Origin: Muricoccus harenae
GTDB taxonomy: Bacteria > Pseudomonadota > Alphaproteobacteria > Acetobacterales > Acetobacteraceae
Reading direction: 5' to 3'
DNA: 64,000 nucleotides
NCBI RefSeq assembly: GCF_009848505.1
Contig: NZ_WWDL01000014.1
Span: 1-64,000 of the forward strand
Position numbers and translations under genes: made by a program. Numbering within the stretch: the stretch's first letter is position 1; each line of letters opens with the position of its first letter. A model generated the notes under the pieces. The model was not told the DNA's origin, searched no databases, and worked only from the letters and a program-made list of their open reading frames with translations. This document shows, one piece after another, positions 26,994 to 35,263 of this stretch.

Positions 26994-27554
26994 ATGACCT
27001 GGGTCGATGCCGTCTTCCTCGTGCTGATCGCCATCTCCGGCGTCATCGGATACATGCGCGGGCTCGTCCGGGAAGTGCTGGGCGTTGGTGCCTGGGCCGG
27101 GGCCCTCTTCTTCGCCTTTTACATGCTGAACGGCACCCGCGGCCTGTTCGCCAATATGTTCCCCGCCGAATGGATGGCCGATGTCGCGGCCTTGGCGGCC
27201 GTTTTCATCGTCACCCTCATCATCCTGAAGATCATCATCGCGCTGATCGCCCGCGCGGTGCGAAACTCCGTCCTGGGCAGCGTCGACCGTGCATTGGGCA
27301 TCGTCTTCGGCCTCGGGCGGGGTGTCATCGTGCTCCTGGTTGCCTATATCGCGGCTGGTGCCTTCGTACCGGCCACGGAACTCTGGCCCGAGCCGGTTCG
27401 CCAGGCCCGCAGCTTCCCGCTGATCGCCGATGGCGCCGCCTGGCTGAACCAACAGCTGCCGGCCCAGTACCGCCCCCGCCTGCCCGATCCGCCCTCGGGT
27501 CGGGCCCCCACCGCCGAGGAGCTGTTGCGCCCTCCCGCGCGCAACCGGATCTGA
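26994..27554 (+). CDS. cvpA: CvpA family protein
   Basis: A 186-residue inner-membrane protein with four hydrophobic helices, the first being AVFLVLIAISGVIGYMRGL. It is annotated as colicin V production protein in E. coli; the true role is unsettled and is linked to envelope stress. It lies directly upstream of purF (5-bp gap), the classical cvpA-purF arrangement. Confidence 0.92.
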   Translation: MTWVDAVFLVLIAISGVIGYMRGLVREVLGVGAWAGALFFAFYMLNGTRGLFANMFPAEWMADVAALAAVFIVTLIILKIIIALIARAVRNSVLGSVDRALGIVFGLGRGVIVLLVAYIAAGAFVPATELWPEPVRQARSFPLIADGAAWLNQQLPAQYRPRLPDPPSGRAPTAEELLRPPARNRI

Positions 27555-27559
27555 CCCCC

Positions 27560-29038
27560 ATGACGGATGTCACCACCAACCCGCACGACAGCGACGACGA
27601 CGGCTTCCACGAGGAATGCGGCGTCTTCGGGGTCTGGAACTCCCCCGATGCGGCGGCTCTCACCGCCCTCGGCCTCCATGCCCTGCAGCATCGCGGCCAA
27701 GAAGCGTCCGGCATTGTCAGCCTGGGCGAGAAGGGCTTCCGCAGCCACAAGGGCCTCGGGCTGGTCGGCGACATCTTCGGCGACGCCCGGGTCATGGCCG
27801 GCCTGCCCGGCCGCGCTGCGGTCGGCCACAACCGCTACGCCACGGCCGGCGAGACGGCGCTGCGCAACGTCCAGCCGCTTTTCGCCGACTTCGCCTTTGG
27901 CGGCTTCGCGGTCGCCCATAACGGCAACCTCACCAATGCGCTGGCGCTTCGCCGCCAGCTCGTCCGCCGCGGCTGCCTCTTCCAGTCCTCCACGGACTCG
28001 GAGGTCTTCGTCCACCTCATCGCCATTTCGCTCTACGCCACGGTGCTCGACCGGCTGATCGACGCGCTGAAGCAGGTGGACGGCGCCTATTCCCTTGTCG
28101 CCCTGCATGACGGCGCGCTGATGGGCGTGCGCGATCCGCTGGGCGTGCGCCCGCTGGTCCTTGGGCGCCTCGGTGCGGACCAGAACAACGCCTGGGTGCT
28201 GGCCAGCGAGACCTGCGCCCTCGACATCGTCGGCGCCGACTTCGTGCGCGACGTCGAGCCGGGCGAGATCGTCATCATCGACGATGACGGCGTGCGCAGC
28301 GTGAAGCCCTTCGCCCACACCTCCAGCCGCTTCTGCATCTTCGAGTACATCTACTTCGCCCGCCCCGATTCCGTGGTGGAGGGCACGCCCGTCTACGAGA
28401 CGCGCAAGCGCATCGGCCAGGAGCTGGCGCGCGAGAGCGGCGTCGAGGCCGATGTGGTGGTGCCGGTGCCGGATTCTGGCGTCCCCGCCGCGATGGGCTA
28501 TTCCAAGGAAGCGGGCATTCCCTTCGAGCTGGGGATCATCCGCAACCACTATGTCGGCCGCACCTTCATCGAGCCCACGGACAGCATCCGCCACCTCGGC
28601 GTGAAGCTGAAGCATTCGGCCAACCGCCCCATGCTCGAGGGCAAGCGGGTGATCCTGGTGGACGACTCCATCGTCCGCGGCACCACCAGCAAGAAGATCG
28701 TCGAGATGGTCCGCCAGGCCGGCGCCAAGGAGGTGCATATGCGCATCTCCTCGCCGCCCACGACCCATTCCTGCTTCTACGGGATCGACACGCCGGAGCG
28801 GGAGAAGCTGCTCGCGGCCAATAACGACCTGGAGGAGATGGCGCGCATCATCGGCGTCGATAGCCTCGCCTTCATCTCGCTGGACGGTCTTTATCGCGCC
28901 CTCGGCCGCAAGGGTCGTGACGCGAAGGATCCCGGCTATTGCGATGCCTGCTTCACCGGGGACTACGCCATTCCGCTCACCGACCTTGAGGGCCATGCCG
29001 AGCGCAAGCCCGCCCTTCTGGCGCTGAACGGCGTATGA
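27560..29038 (+). CDS. purF: Amidophosphoribosyltransferase
   Basis: PurF makes phosphoribosylamine from PRPP and glutamine, the first step of purine synthesis. After a short propeptide the nucleophile is Cys20 (EECGVFG), followed by the Ntn glutaminase domain. The PRPP site is VILVDDSIVRGTTSKK. Cys in RFCIFEY, in HSCFYG and the terminal CDAC fit the [4Fe-4S] Bacillus-type enzyme rather than the E. coli type. Length 492. The ATG at 27560 is the first Met at the family start. Confidence 0.96.
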   Translation: MTDVTTNPHDSDDDGFHEECGVFGVWNSPDAAALTALGLHALQHRGQEASGIVSLGEKGFRSHKGLGLVGDIFGDARVMAGLPGRAAVGHNRYATAGETALRNVQPLFADFAFGGFAVAHNGNLTNALALRRQLVRRGCLFQSSTDSEVFVHLIAISLYATVLDRLIDALKQVDGAYSLVALHDGALMGVRDPLGVRPLVLGRLGADQNNAWVLASETCALDIVGADFVRDVEPGEIVIIDDDGVRSVKPFAHTSSRFCIFEYIYFARPDSVVEGTPVYETRKRIGQELARESGVEADVVVPVPDSGVPAAMGYSKEAGIPFELGIIRNHYVGRTFIEPTDSIRHLGVKLKHSANRPMLEGKRVILVDDSIVRGTTSKKIVEMVRQAGAKEVHMRISSPPTTHSCFYGIDTPEREKLLAANNDLEEMARIIGVDSLAFISLDGLYRALGRKGRDAKDPGYCDACFTGDYAIPLTDLEGHAERKPALLALNGV

Positions 29039-29757
29039 GCAACGTGATTCAGGGTCCGCTCCAGGGCCGCGTCGCCTTCGTCACCGGCGCCTCCCGCGGG
29101 ATCGGCGCCGCCACCGCGATCGAGTTGGCTCGCCTGGGCGCCCATTGCGTGCTGACCGCGCGCAGCCAGGGTGGCCTGGAGGAAACCGACGACGCGATCC
29201 GGGCACTCGGCGGCAGCGCCACCCTGCTGCCCTTCGACCTCGCCCGGGATGTCGACAAGCTCGATCCCCTCGGCCCCTCAATTGTCGAGCGCTTTGGGCG
29301 ACTGGACATCCTGGTTCACGCGGCCGGCGTGCTCGGCACCCTCACCCCGGTAGCGCACATCACCCCGCGAGACTGGGCCGATGTGATGGCGGTGAACCTC
29401 ACCGCCGCCTGGCGCCTGATCCGCACCCTGGACCCGCCGCTGCGCGCTTCGGATTCCGGCCGCGCCGTCATCCTCACCACGGACCGCGCCCGCGACCCAA
29501 TGCCTTATTGGGGCGCCTATGGCGCGTCCAAGGCTGGCCTCGAGCACCTTGCCAGCACCTGGGCGGCCGAGGTGGCGACGACGCCGCTGCGGGTGAACCT
29601 CTACGATCCCGGCCCGGTGAACACGCGCCTGCGCGCTACCGCCATGCCGGGCGAGGACCCCGCCAGCATCGCGCAGCCGGGGGATGTGGCGCCGCTGATC
29701 GCGGCCCTTTGCCTGCCCGAAGAAGCCCGCAGCGGCGAGGTCGTGCGGGCGGCCTGA
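29035..29757 (+). CDS. SDR family oxidoreductase
   Basis: A 240-residue SDR, coupled to purF by ATGA overlap, an arrangement common in this class. TGASRGIGAAT forms the cofactor loop and GAYGASKAG contains Tyr and Lys. The usual catalytic Ser position reads ILTTDRARD, so Ser seems to be replaced by Thr or Asp. It may therefore be an atypical reductase. Substrate unknown. Confidence 0.87.
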   Translation: MSNVIQGPLQGRVAFVTGASRGIGAATAIELARLGAHCVLTARSQGGLEETDDAIRALGGSATLLPFDLARDVDKLDPLGPSIVERFGRLDILVHAAGVLGTLTPVAHITPRDWADVMAVNLTAAWRLIRTLDPPLRASDSGRAVILTTDRARDPMPYWGAYGASKAGLEHLASTWAAEVATTPLRVNLYDPGPVNTRLRATAMPGEDPASIAQPGDVAPLIAALCLPEEARSGEVVRAA

Positions 29758-29764
29758 AGGGACA

Positions 29765-29788
29765 GCCGGGGAAGGCGACTCCCCCGGC
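29765..29788. terminator. Hairpin between the SDR and FkbM genes
   Basis: GCCGGGG and CCCCGGC flank a ten-base loop between the two convergent genes. There is no clear T-run, so the terminator role is inferred from position. Confidence 0.45.
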
Positions 29789-29799
29789 GTTCCCAGGCG

Positions 29800-30759
29800 T
29801 CAGCCGACCGGCTGGCGGGCCACCAGGATGTTGCGGACGGAGTCGTCCATGGCCTGCGCCAGGATGTCGCCATCCACGGGCGTGAGCCCGGAATCGGCGC
29901 CGATGTCTCAGAAGCGGAAGCCCAGTTCGCGCAGCATGCCGATCACGACGGCCGGGCCCACGCCATGGCCGTTCAGCATCACAGGGGCGAACTCCATCAT
30001 GATGCGCACCCCGGGCGACCGCGCCAGCAACCCGCGCATGCCCATCAGGGCGCGGCCCTCCGTGCCCTCCACATCCATCTTGATCAGGTCCACGGTGATG
30101 GCCGGATCGGCGAAGAAGCCGTCCAGCGGCAGCACGCGGCAACCCACCCCAGGCTCCTGCGATCCCGCCGCCACCACATGGCCGCCGCCGGGCCAGGCAT
30201 TGTCGAAGGCGAGATGCACCTCGCCGTCAACATCCCCGACGGCCGCCTCATAGACCATCATGCGGCCCGAGAAGCCGTTCACCGCAGCGCTGCGGCGCAT
30301 GAGTTCGCAAAGCCGTGGATTGGGCTCGAAGGCCGCCACCCGGGCGCCGGCAGCTGCGGCCAGCACGGCATAGACGCCATGGTTCGCCCCAAGATCCAGC
30401 ACGAGGTCATTTGGGCGGATCAGCCGCTGGAACAAGCTCGTATAGGGCGTCTCCCATACGCCCTGCATCAGCAGATGCGGCGCGATGTCGATGCCGCGCG
30501 TGTCCACGAACAGCATGTGCCGCCCGTGCAGCATGGCTAGCGCGGTGTGGTCGCCGAGATAGACCGCCTGGTGGAAGTGCAGCGGATGGGCGCGCTGGAT
30601 GAGATGGTTGGTGGTCTCCTCCAGCTTCGCCGGAAGCGCCTCCACCCGTGCCTCAAGCGCCAGCGAACGCTGGACCAGCGCCTGGACCGTTCCTGCCCCG
30701 CCCTACTCCCGGCGCCCGCCCGGCCAGAGGCGGTCGAACAGCGAGGCCCATCGGGACAT
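29800..30759 (-). pseudogene. FkbM family methyltransferase, broken by two in-frame stops
   Basis: Reading one minus-strand frame from the ATG at 30759 (AAGGA seven bases upstream) gives MSRWASLFDRLWPGGRRE, then TAG at 30703-30705. The same frame then continues through the FkbM SAM-binding core (LVLDLGANHGVYAVLA, AAFEPNP, DLIKMDVEGTEG) to LRELGFRF, then TGA at 29908-29910. It resumes with DIGADSGLTPVDGDI and ends at 29800. The family usually has an aromatic residue followed by Asp at the second lesion, so TGG to TGA is likely. Without both stops the protein would have 317 residues. A 245-residue GTG-started core (29908-30645) could still be made. Base changes rather than indels explain both lesions. 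Confidence 0.8.
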
Positions 30760-30898
30760 ACGGGATTCCTTGACGATGTCGCCGCCGCGCCGGAACACGC
30801 GGCGGTTCGCGGGGCCTCGCCCCCGCTCATTCTCAGCCCGCCTGCGGCGAGGTCAAATGCGCGGGGCATTGCCCGGAAGGCGGATGGTCGCCGCAGGG

Positions 30899-32251
30899 CT
30901 AGTCGTCGGAATCCGCGTAGGGATTCTCGGTGCCACGCAGGTTGATGCGGATGGGCACACCCGGCATGTCGAAGGCCTCGCGGAAGGAGTTCACGAGGTA
31001 GCGCCGGTAATCCTCTGGCATCATCTCGGCCCGCGTACCGAAGATGGCGATCGTCGGCGGCCGCGCCTTGGGCATGGTGGCGTAGCGCAGTTTCAGCCGC
31101 TTGCCCTCCACCAGCGGCGGCGCGTGGCGGGACAGCGCATTCTCAAACCAGCGGTTCAGCGCGCCCGTGGGGATGCGGCGGTTCCAGGTCTCATAGGCCT
31201 CGCGAACGGTCGGCATCAGCTTGTCCACGCCGCGGCCGGTCGCCGCCGAGAGCGGCACGACCAGGATGCCCCTCAGCTGCGCGAGGGAGGCCGTCAGCAC
31301 GTCCTCGACCTTGCGCCGGGCCGCATTGCGGTCCTCCACCGCGTCCCATTTATTGAAGGCGACGACGATGGCGCGCCCCTCGCGCTCCGCCAGACGGGCA
31401 ATGCGCAGGTCCTGCTCGTCCATGCCCTGCACAGCATCGACCACCAGCACAGCCACCTCGCATTCCTTCAGGGCGGCGATGGTGGCGGCGGTGGACATCT
31501 GCTCCAGCGCCTCTGTGATGCGGGCGCGGCGGCGCAGCCCGGCGGTGTCCACCAGCCGCACCGGCTTGCCCGTCTCGTCCATCCATTGCACGGCAACTGA
31601 ATCGCGGGTCAGGCCGGGCTCCGGCCCGGTGATCATCCGCTCCTCGCCCAGCAGGGCGTTCAGCAGGGTCGACTTGCCGGCATTCGGGCGGCCGACGATG
31701 GCCAGCCGCAGCGGGCGGTTCGGGTCGTCCGTCTCCTCCTCTTCCTCCGGCGGCTCGGGCGGCAGGGCGGCCCGGATCTCGTCATGCAGCTCGCCGAAGC
31801 CGTCGCCATGCTCGCCCGAGACGGGTAGCGGCGCACCCAGGCCAAGCTCATAGGCCTCCAGGGAGTTCGCGGCGCCCATCCGCCCCTCGGCCTTGTTGGC
31901 CAGCAACAGCACGGGCTTGCCCTGGCGGCGCAGCCACTGGGCGAAGGCGCGGTCAGCCGGGGTCAGCCCGGCGCGGACATCCACCACGAACAGGATCAGG
32001 TCGGCGGTGCGCAGCGCGGCCTCGGAGCTGGAGCGCATGCGGCCAGGGATGGTGTCGGGCGGCGCCTCCTCCAGCCCGGCCGTGTCGACCAGCAGCACGT
32101 CGCGGCCCGCGATACGGGCCACCGTCTCCTTGCGGTCTCGGGTAACGCCGGGCGTGTTGTCCACAATGGCGATGCGCCGCCCGGCGAGGCGGTTGAAGAG
32201 GGTGGACTTGCCCACATTGGGGCGGCCCATCACGGCGATACGAGGAAGCAT
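30899..32251 (-). CDS. der: Ribosome biogenesis GTPase Der (EngA)
   Basis: Der has two GTPase domains in tandem and a KH-like C-terminal domain and helps assemble the 50S subunit. The G1 loops are GRPNVGKST at the N-terminus and GRPNAGKST near residue 190; DTAG (G3) and NKWD (G4) are visible. A Glu-rich linker (EEEEETDD) joins the domains. The Met at 32251 gives MLPRIAVMGRPNVG. Length 450. It is the last gene of the yfgM-like-bamB-der run. Confidence 0.97.
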   Translation of the reverse strand: MLPRIAVMGRPNVGKSTLFNRLAGRRIAIVDNTPGVTRDRKETVARIAGRDVLLVDTAGLEEAPPDTIPGRMRSSSEAALRTADLILFVVDVRAGLTPADRAFAQWLRRQGKPVLLLANKAEGRMGAANSLEAYELGLGAPLPVSGEHGDGFGELHDEIRAALPPEPPEEEEETDDPNRPLRLAIVGRPNAGKSTLLNALLGEERMITGPEPGLTRDSVAVQWMDETGKPVRLVDTAGLRRRARITEALEQMSTAATIAALKECEVAVLVVDAVQGMDEQDLRIARLAEREGRAIVVAFNKWDAVEDRNAARRKVEDVLTASLAQLRGILVVPLSAATGRGVDKLMPTVREAYETWNRRIPTGALNRWFENALSRHAPPLVEGKRLKLRYATMPKARPPTIAIFGTRAEMMPEDYRRYLVNSFREAFDMPGVPIRINLRGTENPYADSDD

Positions 32252-32332
32252 GGAGCGGAAGAGCACTCCCCACGCCGCAGGGTCAAGCGCGGCGTGGGTG
32301 GGTCTCCCCTGCGGATAACGTTTCGGGCCGGA

Positions 32333-33700
32333 TTAGGCCCCGCGCAGCGCTACCAGAGTCCCGTCATCGGTGATGAGATAGACCGTCCCCGCCACCGCAA
32401 TCGGCGGCAGGGTGGTGCCGCCCGGCAGTCGGATGCGGCCGGCGATGCCGCCCTCGGCCGGATCGACCAGGACCGCCTCGCCAAGGGAGGATGGCACCAG
32501 GATCTGCCCACCCACCACCAGCGGCGAGCCGAAGATGGCCGGCGTGCGTCGGCGGTCGCGGGTGGAGCGCTCGTCCAGCAGGGTCAGCCAGCGCACCCGG
32601 CCGCTGTCGCGGCCCATGGCGACGAGCTGGTTCTCGGGGGTGACGATGAAGATCCACTCCCCGGCCACGGCCGGCGACTGGCTGCTGCCCACGTCCCGCT
32701 CCCACAGGCGGCGACCGGAGCGCAGGTCCACCATCAGGGAGGTGCCGGCCTGGCCGGCGGCGATCACGCGCCCGTCGGAGATTACCGGCAGGCCGGACAC
32801 CCCGGCCAACTCGGCGATGCCGCCGCGGCGCGCGGCCTGGCCAGCGGCGAGGCTCTCGGTCCAGATGACGCGGCCATCCGCGGCCCGCAGCGCCGCCAGC
32901 TCGCCCGAAGGGAAGCCGGCCACCACGGTCTCGCCCTCCACGGCCGGGGCCGGCAGGCCCAGCGGCACGGCGGCCACGGGCTGGCCGCGATAGGTCCAGA
33001 GGCGACGCCCGTCCTCGGTGGAAAGCGCCAGGAGATGGTTCTCGACCGTGGGCACGAAGATGCGGCCGCCCGTGACGGTCGGCGCCCCGCGCGTCGGCGC
33101 GGAGACGGAGGCGCGCCAGCGCACCTCGCCGGTGCCGGGATCGAGGGCGAGCACCTCGGCCATGCCGGTGGCCGCGTAGAGCACGCCATCGGCGAAAGCG
33201 AGGCCGGCACCGACCGCGCCGACATCGTCCTTATCCGGCGTCGTCTCGCGCATCCAGCGACGGCCACCGCGATCGGCATCGAAGGCCGAGACGGTGCCAT
33301 AGGCATCGGCGGTGAAGACGGTGCCATTCGCGAGGATCGGCCCGGTGGTGATGCGGCGGCGATAGGAGGAGCCGGTGCCGATGCTGGCGCGCCACACCTC
33401 ACGCAGCCCCGCGCCCGCCGAAGTATGACCGGGATCATGGGCCAGGTTGCCGCCGGCCTGCGGCCATTCGGCCATGGCGGTCGGGGCCGGCAGCGCCACC
33501 GGGCGGGCGGCCTCGTTCGGATCGACCGAGAGCTCCCGGTCCGCCTGGATCACCGGCAGGCGCTCGCCCGGCAGGGGCGTCTTGCTGTCGCCGAAGATGC
33601 CGCTGATGGTTTCGCAGCCCGAAAGCGCGATGGCGGCGCCACCCAGGAGCAGGGCACGTCGGGAGTGGCTCGGCGTCACTTGCGTTGTCCTCTCAGGCAT
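32333..33700 (-). CDS. bamB: Outer-membrane assembly lipoprotein BamB-like (PQQ-like beta-propeller)
   Basis: A 455-residue beta-propeller protein with repeated WxxxxG-type blades (RRLWTYRG, RRLWERDVG and others). The N-terminus has RR and a lipobox ending LSGC, with Cys29 as lipid anchor. BamB is part of the BAM complex that inserts outer-membrane proteins. The Met at 33700 is chosen because it yields the lipoprotein signal; it overlaps the yfgM-like gene by 8 bases. The neighbours der and yfgM-like match the E. coli order. Confidence 0.9.
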   Translation of the reverse strand: MPERTTQVTPSHSRRALLLGGAAIALSGCETISGIFGDSKTPLPGERLPVIQADRELSVDPNEAARPVALPAPTAMAEWPQAGGNLAHDPGHTSAGAGLREVWRASIGTGSSYRRRITTGPILANGTVFTADAYGTVSAFDADRGGRRWMRETTPDKDDVGAVGAGLAFADGVLYAATGMAEVLALDPGTGEVRWRASVSAPTRGAPTVTGGRIFVPTVENHLLALSTEDGRRLWTYRGQPVAAVPLGLPAPAVEGETVVAGFPSGELAALRAADGRVIWTESLAAGQAARRGGIAELAGVSGLPVISDGRVIAAGQAGTSLMVDLRSGRRLWERDVGSSQSPAVAGEWIFIVTPENQLVAMGRDSGRVRWLTLLDERSTRDRRRTPAIFGSPLVVGGQILVPSSLGEAVLVDPAEGGIAGRIRLPGGTTLPPIAVAGTVYLITDDGTLVALRGA

Positions 33701-34346
33701 TCGGCAGCTGCGCCAGGGTGCGGCCCGCGCGGTCCCGCAGAGCCTGGGGCGCGGTCGTGTCGGTGGAGAGCGCCTCCAGGATCCGCCGCGCCTCGGCCAT
33801 CTGGCCCTGGCGGATCGCCACCAGCGCCTGCAGTTCACGCGCCGAGGCGCGCCAGGGATTGCCCTCTGCGGCCAGGGGCGTGATGCGGGCGGCGAGCATC
33901 GCCGGATCCTGCGTGTCGAGCGCGTGCAGCACCCAGTTCAGGCTGGCCAAGTCGCGGTAGAGCGGATCGGCCGCGCTGTCATTCGCCACCGCATCCCATT
34001 CGGCCAGGGCGCCGGGCAGGTCGCCCGTCTCGGACTTCAGGGCCGCGGCGCGGAGCCGCGCCAGGGTGCGGTAGCCGACCGGCGCCTGGGCCGCGATGGA
34101 GTCGAACTTCTCCGCCGCCGCCTTCAGGTCGGCGCCCTGCTGTTCCGTCTCGCGGTGGACGACGAGGAAGGCGTTCGCCGCGGCCTCGGATTCGCGGGTC
34201 TGGTACCAGCGCCAGCCCTGCCAGCCGCCGATGGCGATCAGCGCCACCAGGGCCACTGCAGCGAGGATGCCGCCGTAACGCATCCCGAGCTGCCGGGCGC
34301 GTTCGGCGCGCAGATCCTCCTGCAGCTCGTCGAAGATATCGGGCAA
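33693..34346 (-). CDS. YfgM-like tetratricopeptide membrane protein
   Basis: A 217-residue protein with one membrane helix at about residues 25-43 (GILAAVALVALIAIGGWQGW) and a periplasmic TPR-like helical domain. YfgM of E. coli accompanies the Sec translocon and periplasmic chaperones. The N-terminus MPDIFDELQEDLRAER is typical of alphaproteobacterial members. It is coupled to bamB and lies divergent from a lipoprotein gene. Confidence 0.85.
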   Translation of the reverse strand: MPDIFDELQEDLRAERARQLGMRYGGILAAVALVALIAIGGWQGWRWYQTRESEAAANAFLVVHRETEQQGADLKAAAEKFDSIAAQAPVGYRTLARLRAAALKSETGDLPGALAEWDAVANDSAADPLYRDLASLNWVLHALDTQDPAMLAARITPLAAEGNPWRASARELQALVAIRQGQMAEARRILEALSTDTTAPQALRDRAGRTLAQLPNA

Positions 34347-34450
34347 GCGGGTTCCTTCCCAGCCAATGGGACCCTGGCGAGAGACAATCGGGGCCGGGGT
34401 ATAGCCGGACCGTCACGGGGCGTTAAGCCCGCCCCGTGTCTCATGGCCCG

Positions 34451-34810
34451 ATGCGGTCCCCTGCCCCCCTCGCCCCGTTCCTTTTTCTGCTTATCGCGGC
34501 CCTGCCCGGCTGCGACGCTCTGGGACCGATCGTGGCGGTGAACGGCGTTTCCCTGATGCTGACGGGGCGGGCGGTGCCAGACCTGCTGGTCTCCGGAGTC
34601 TCGAGGCGGGATTGCTCCATCGCCTATCTGGATGCGGGCGAACGCTATTGCCGGACGGAGCCGGAGCCGGTGGCGGCGCCGCGCTGCACCCGTAGCCTGG
34701 GATCGGTGGATTGCTGGGTCGGGCCGGTGCCAGGCAACCCGCCGCCGCGCGACGTGGGGGATGCCAGGCCGGCGGCACCGGTGGAACCCTGGCCCGAGCG
34801 GGTGCTGTAG
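34451..34810 (+). CDS. Small lipoprotein, function unknown
   Basis: A 119-residue protein with a hydrophobic N-terminus ending in the lipobox ALPGC (Cys21). The mature part has four Cys, in RRDCSIAY, RYCRTE, PRCTRS and VDCWVG, and a Pro-rich tail. I recognise no named family. A GTG at 34436 is also in frame, but the ATG at 34451 gives a compact lipoprotein signal. It is divergent from the yfgM-like gene. Confidence 0.75.
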   Translation: MRSPAPLAPFLFLLIAALPGCDALGPIVAVNGVSLMLTGRAVPDLLVSGVSRRDCSIAYLDAGERYCRTEPEPVAAPRCTRSLGSVDCWVGPVPGNPPPRDVGDARPAAPVEPWPERVL

Positions 34811-34828
34811 GGGCGCCCCGGCCGATTG

Positions 34829-35220
34829 TCAGGCCTCGGGCACGGTCAGCGGCGGCCCGCTTGGATAGCGCTCTGCTACCTTCGGCCTGCTCGAAACTGG
34901 CAGCCTGCTCGAAACTGGCGGCCTGCTCGAAACTGGCGGCCTGCTCGAAACTGGCGGCCTGCTCGAAACTGGCGGCCTGCTCGAAACTGACGGCCTGCTC
35001 GAAACTGGCTGGCCCGGCTGCATGGCCGTGATCCGCACCGGGACGGACTTGGCCGCCGGCGTGTTGCTGCGCTCGTCACGAGGCGCGAGGGGCAGGAGGG
35101 CGTTGGCCTCGGGGTAGTAGGCCGCGCAGCAACCTTCGGCACGTCGTCGGTGACGACCTTGAAGCCGTCCCACCCGCCGTTCGATGCAATCCTCGAAGCC
35201 GGCGGTGACAGTGAAATCCG
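34829..35220 (-). pseudogene. Decayed C-terminal fragment of an FdhF/YdeP-type molybdopterin oxidoreductase
   Basis: The minus strand encodes GCCAAYYPEANALLPL, then DERSNTPAAKSVPVRI, the C-terminus typical of FdhF/YdeP-like oxidoreductases. Just upstream FKVVTDDVPK is in a second frame, and FEDCIERR is back in the first. Two compensating single-G differences, at the CCC at 35169-35171 and the CC at 35133-35134, explain this and scramble about 13 codons. Nothing of the ~700-residue catalytic part remains; pyrC's end lies immediately upstream. The 3' part runs into an 18-bp tandem repeat encoding PVSSRP units before a stop at 34829. Family assignment is by recognition. Confidence 0.65.
34885..35010. 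repeat. 18-bp tandem repeat, seven units
   Basis: Unit GCCTGCTCGAAACTGGCG repeated seven times with almost no divergence: units 1, 6 and 7 differ by one base each, units 2-5 are identical. The period is a multiple of three, so the minus frame reads PVSSRP repeats. Near identity suggests recent expansion by slippage. Confidence 0.95.
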
Positions 35221-35263
35221 CTGCCCCCGGCCAGGAGGCAGCTTCATCCATGACGCTTCCAAC

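Noticed and set aside
25425-27452. Antisense open frame of 675 codons opposite radA and cvpA
   Set aside because: Same reason: it covers two real genes and has a low-complexity composition.
34885-35010. CRISPR array
   Set aside because: The units are directly tandem with no spacers and only 18 bp long; no cas genes are present.
34711-35031. Plus-strand open frame encoding ACSKLA repeats
   Set aside because: It exists only because the 18-bp repeat is open in several frames; it has no start signal or upstream homology.
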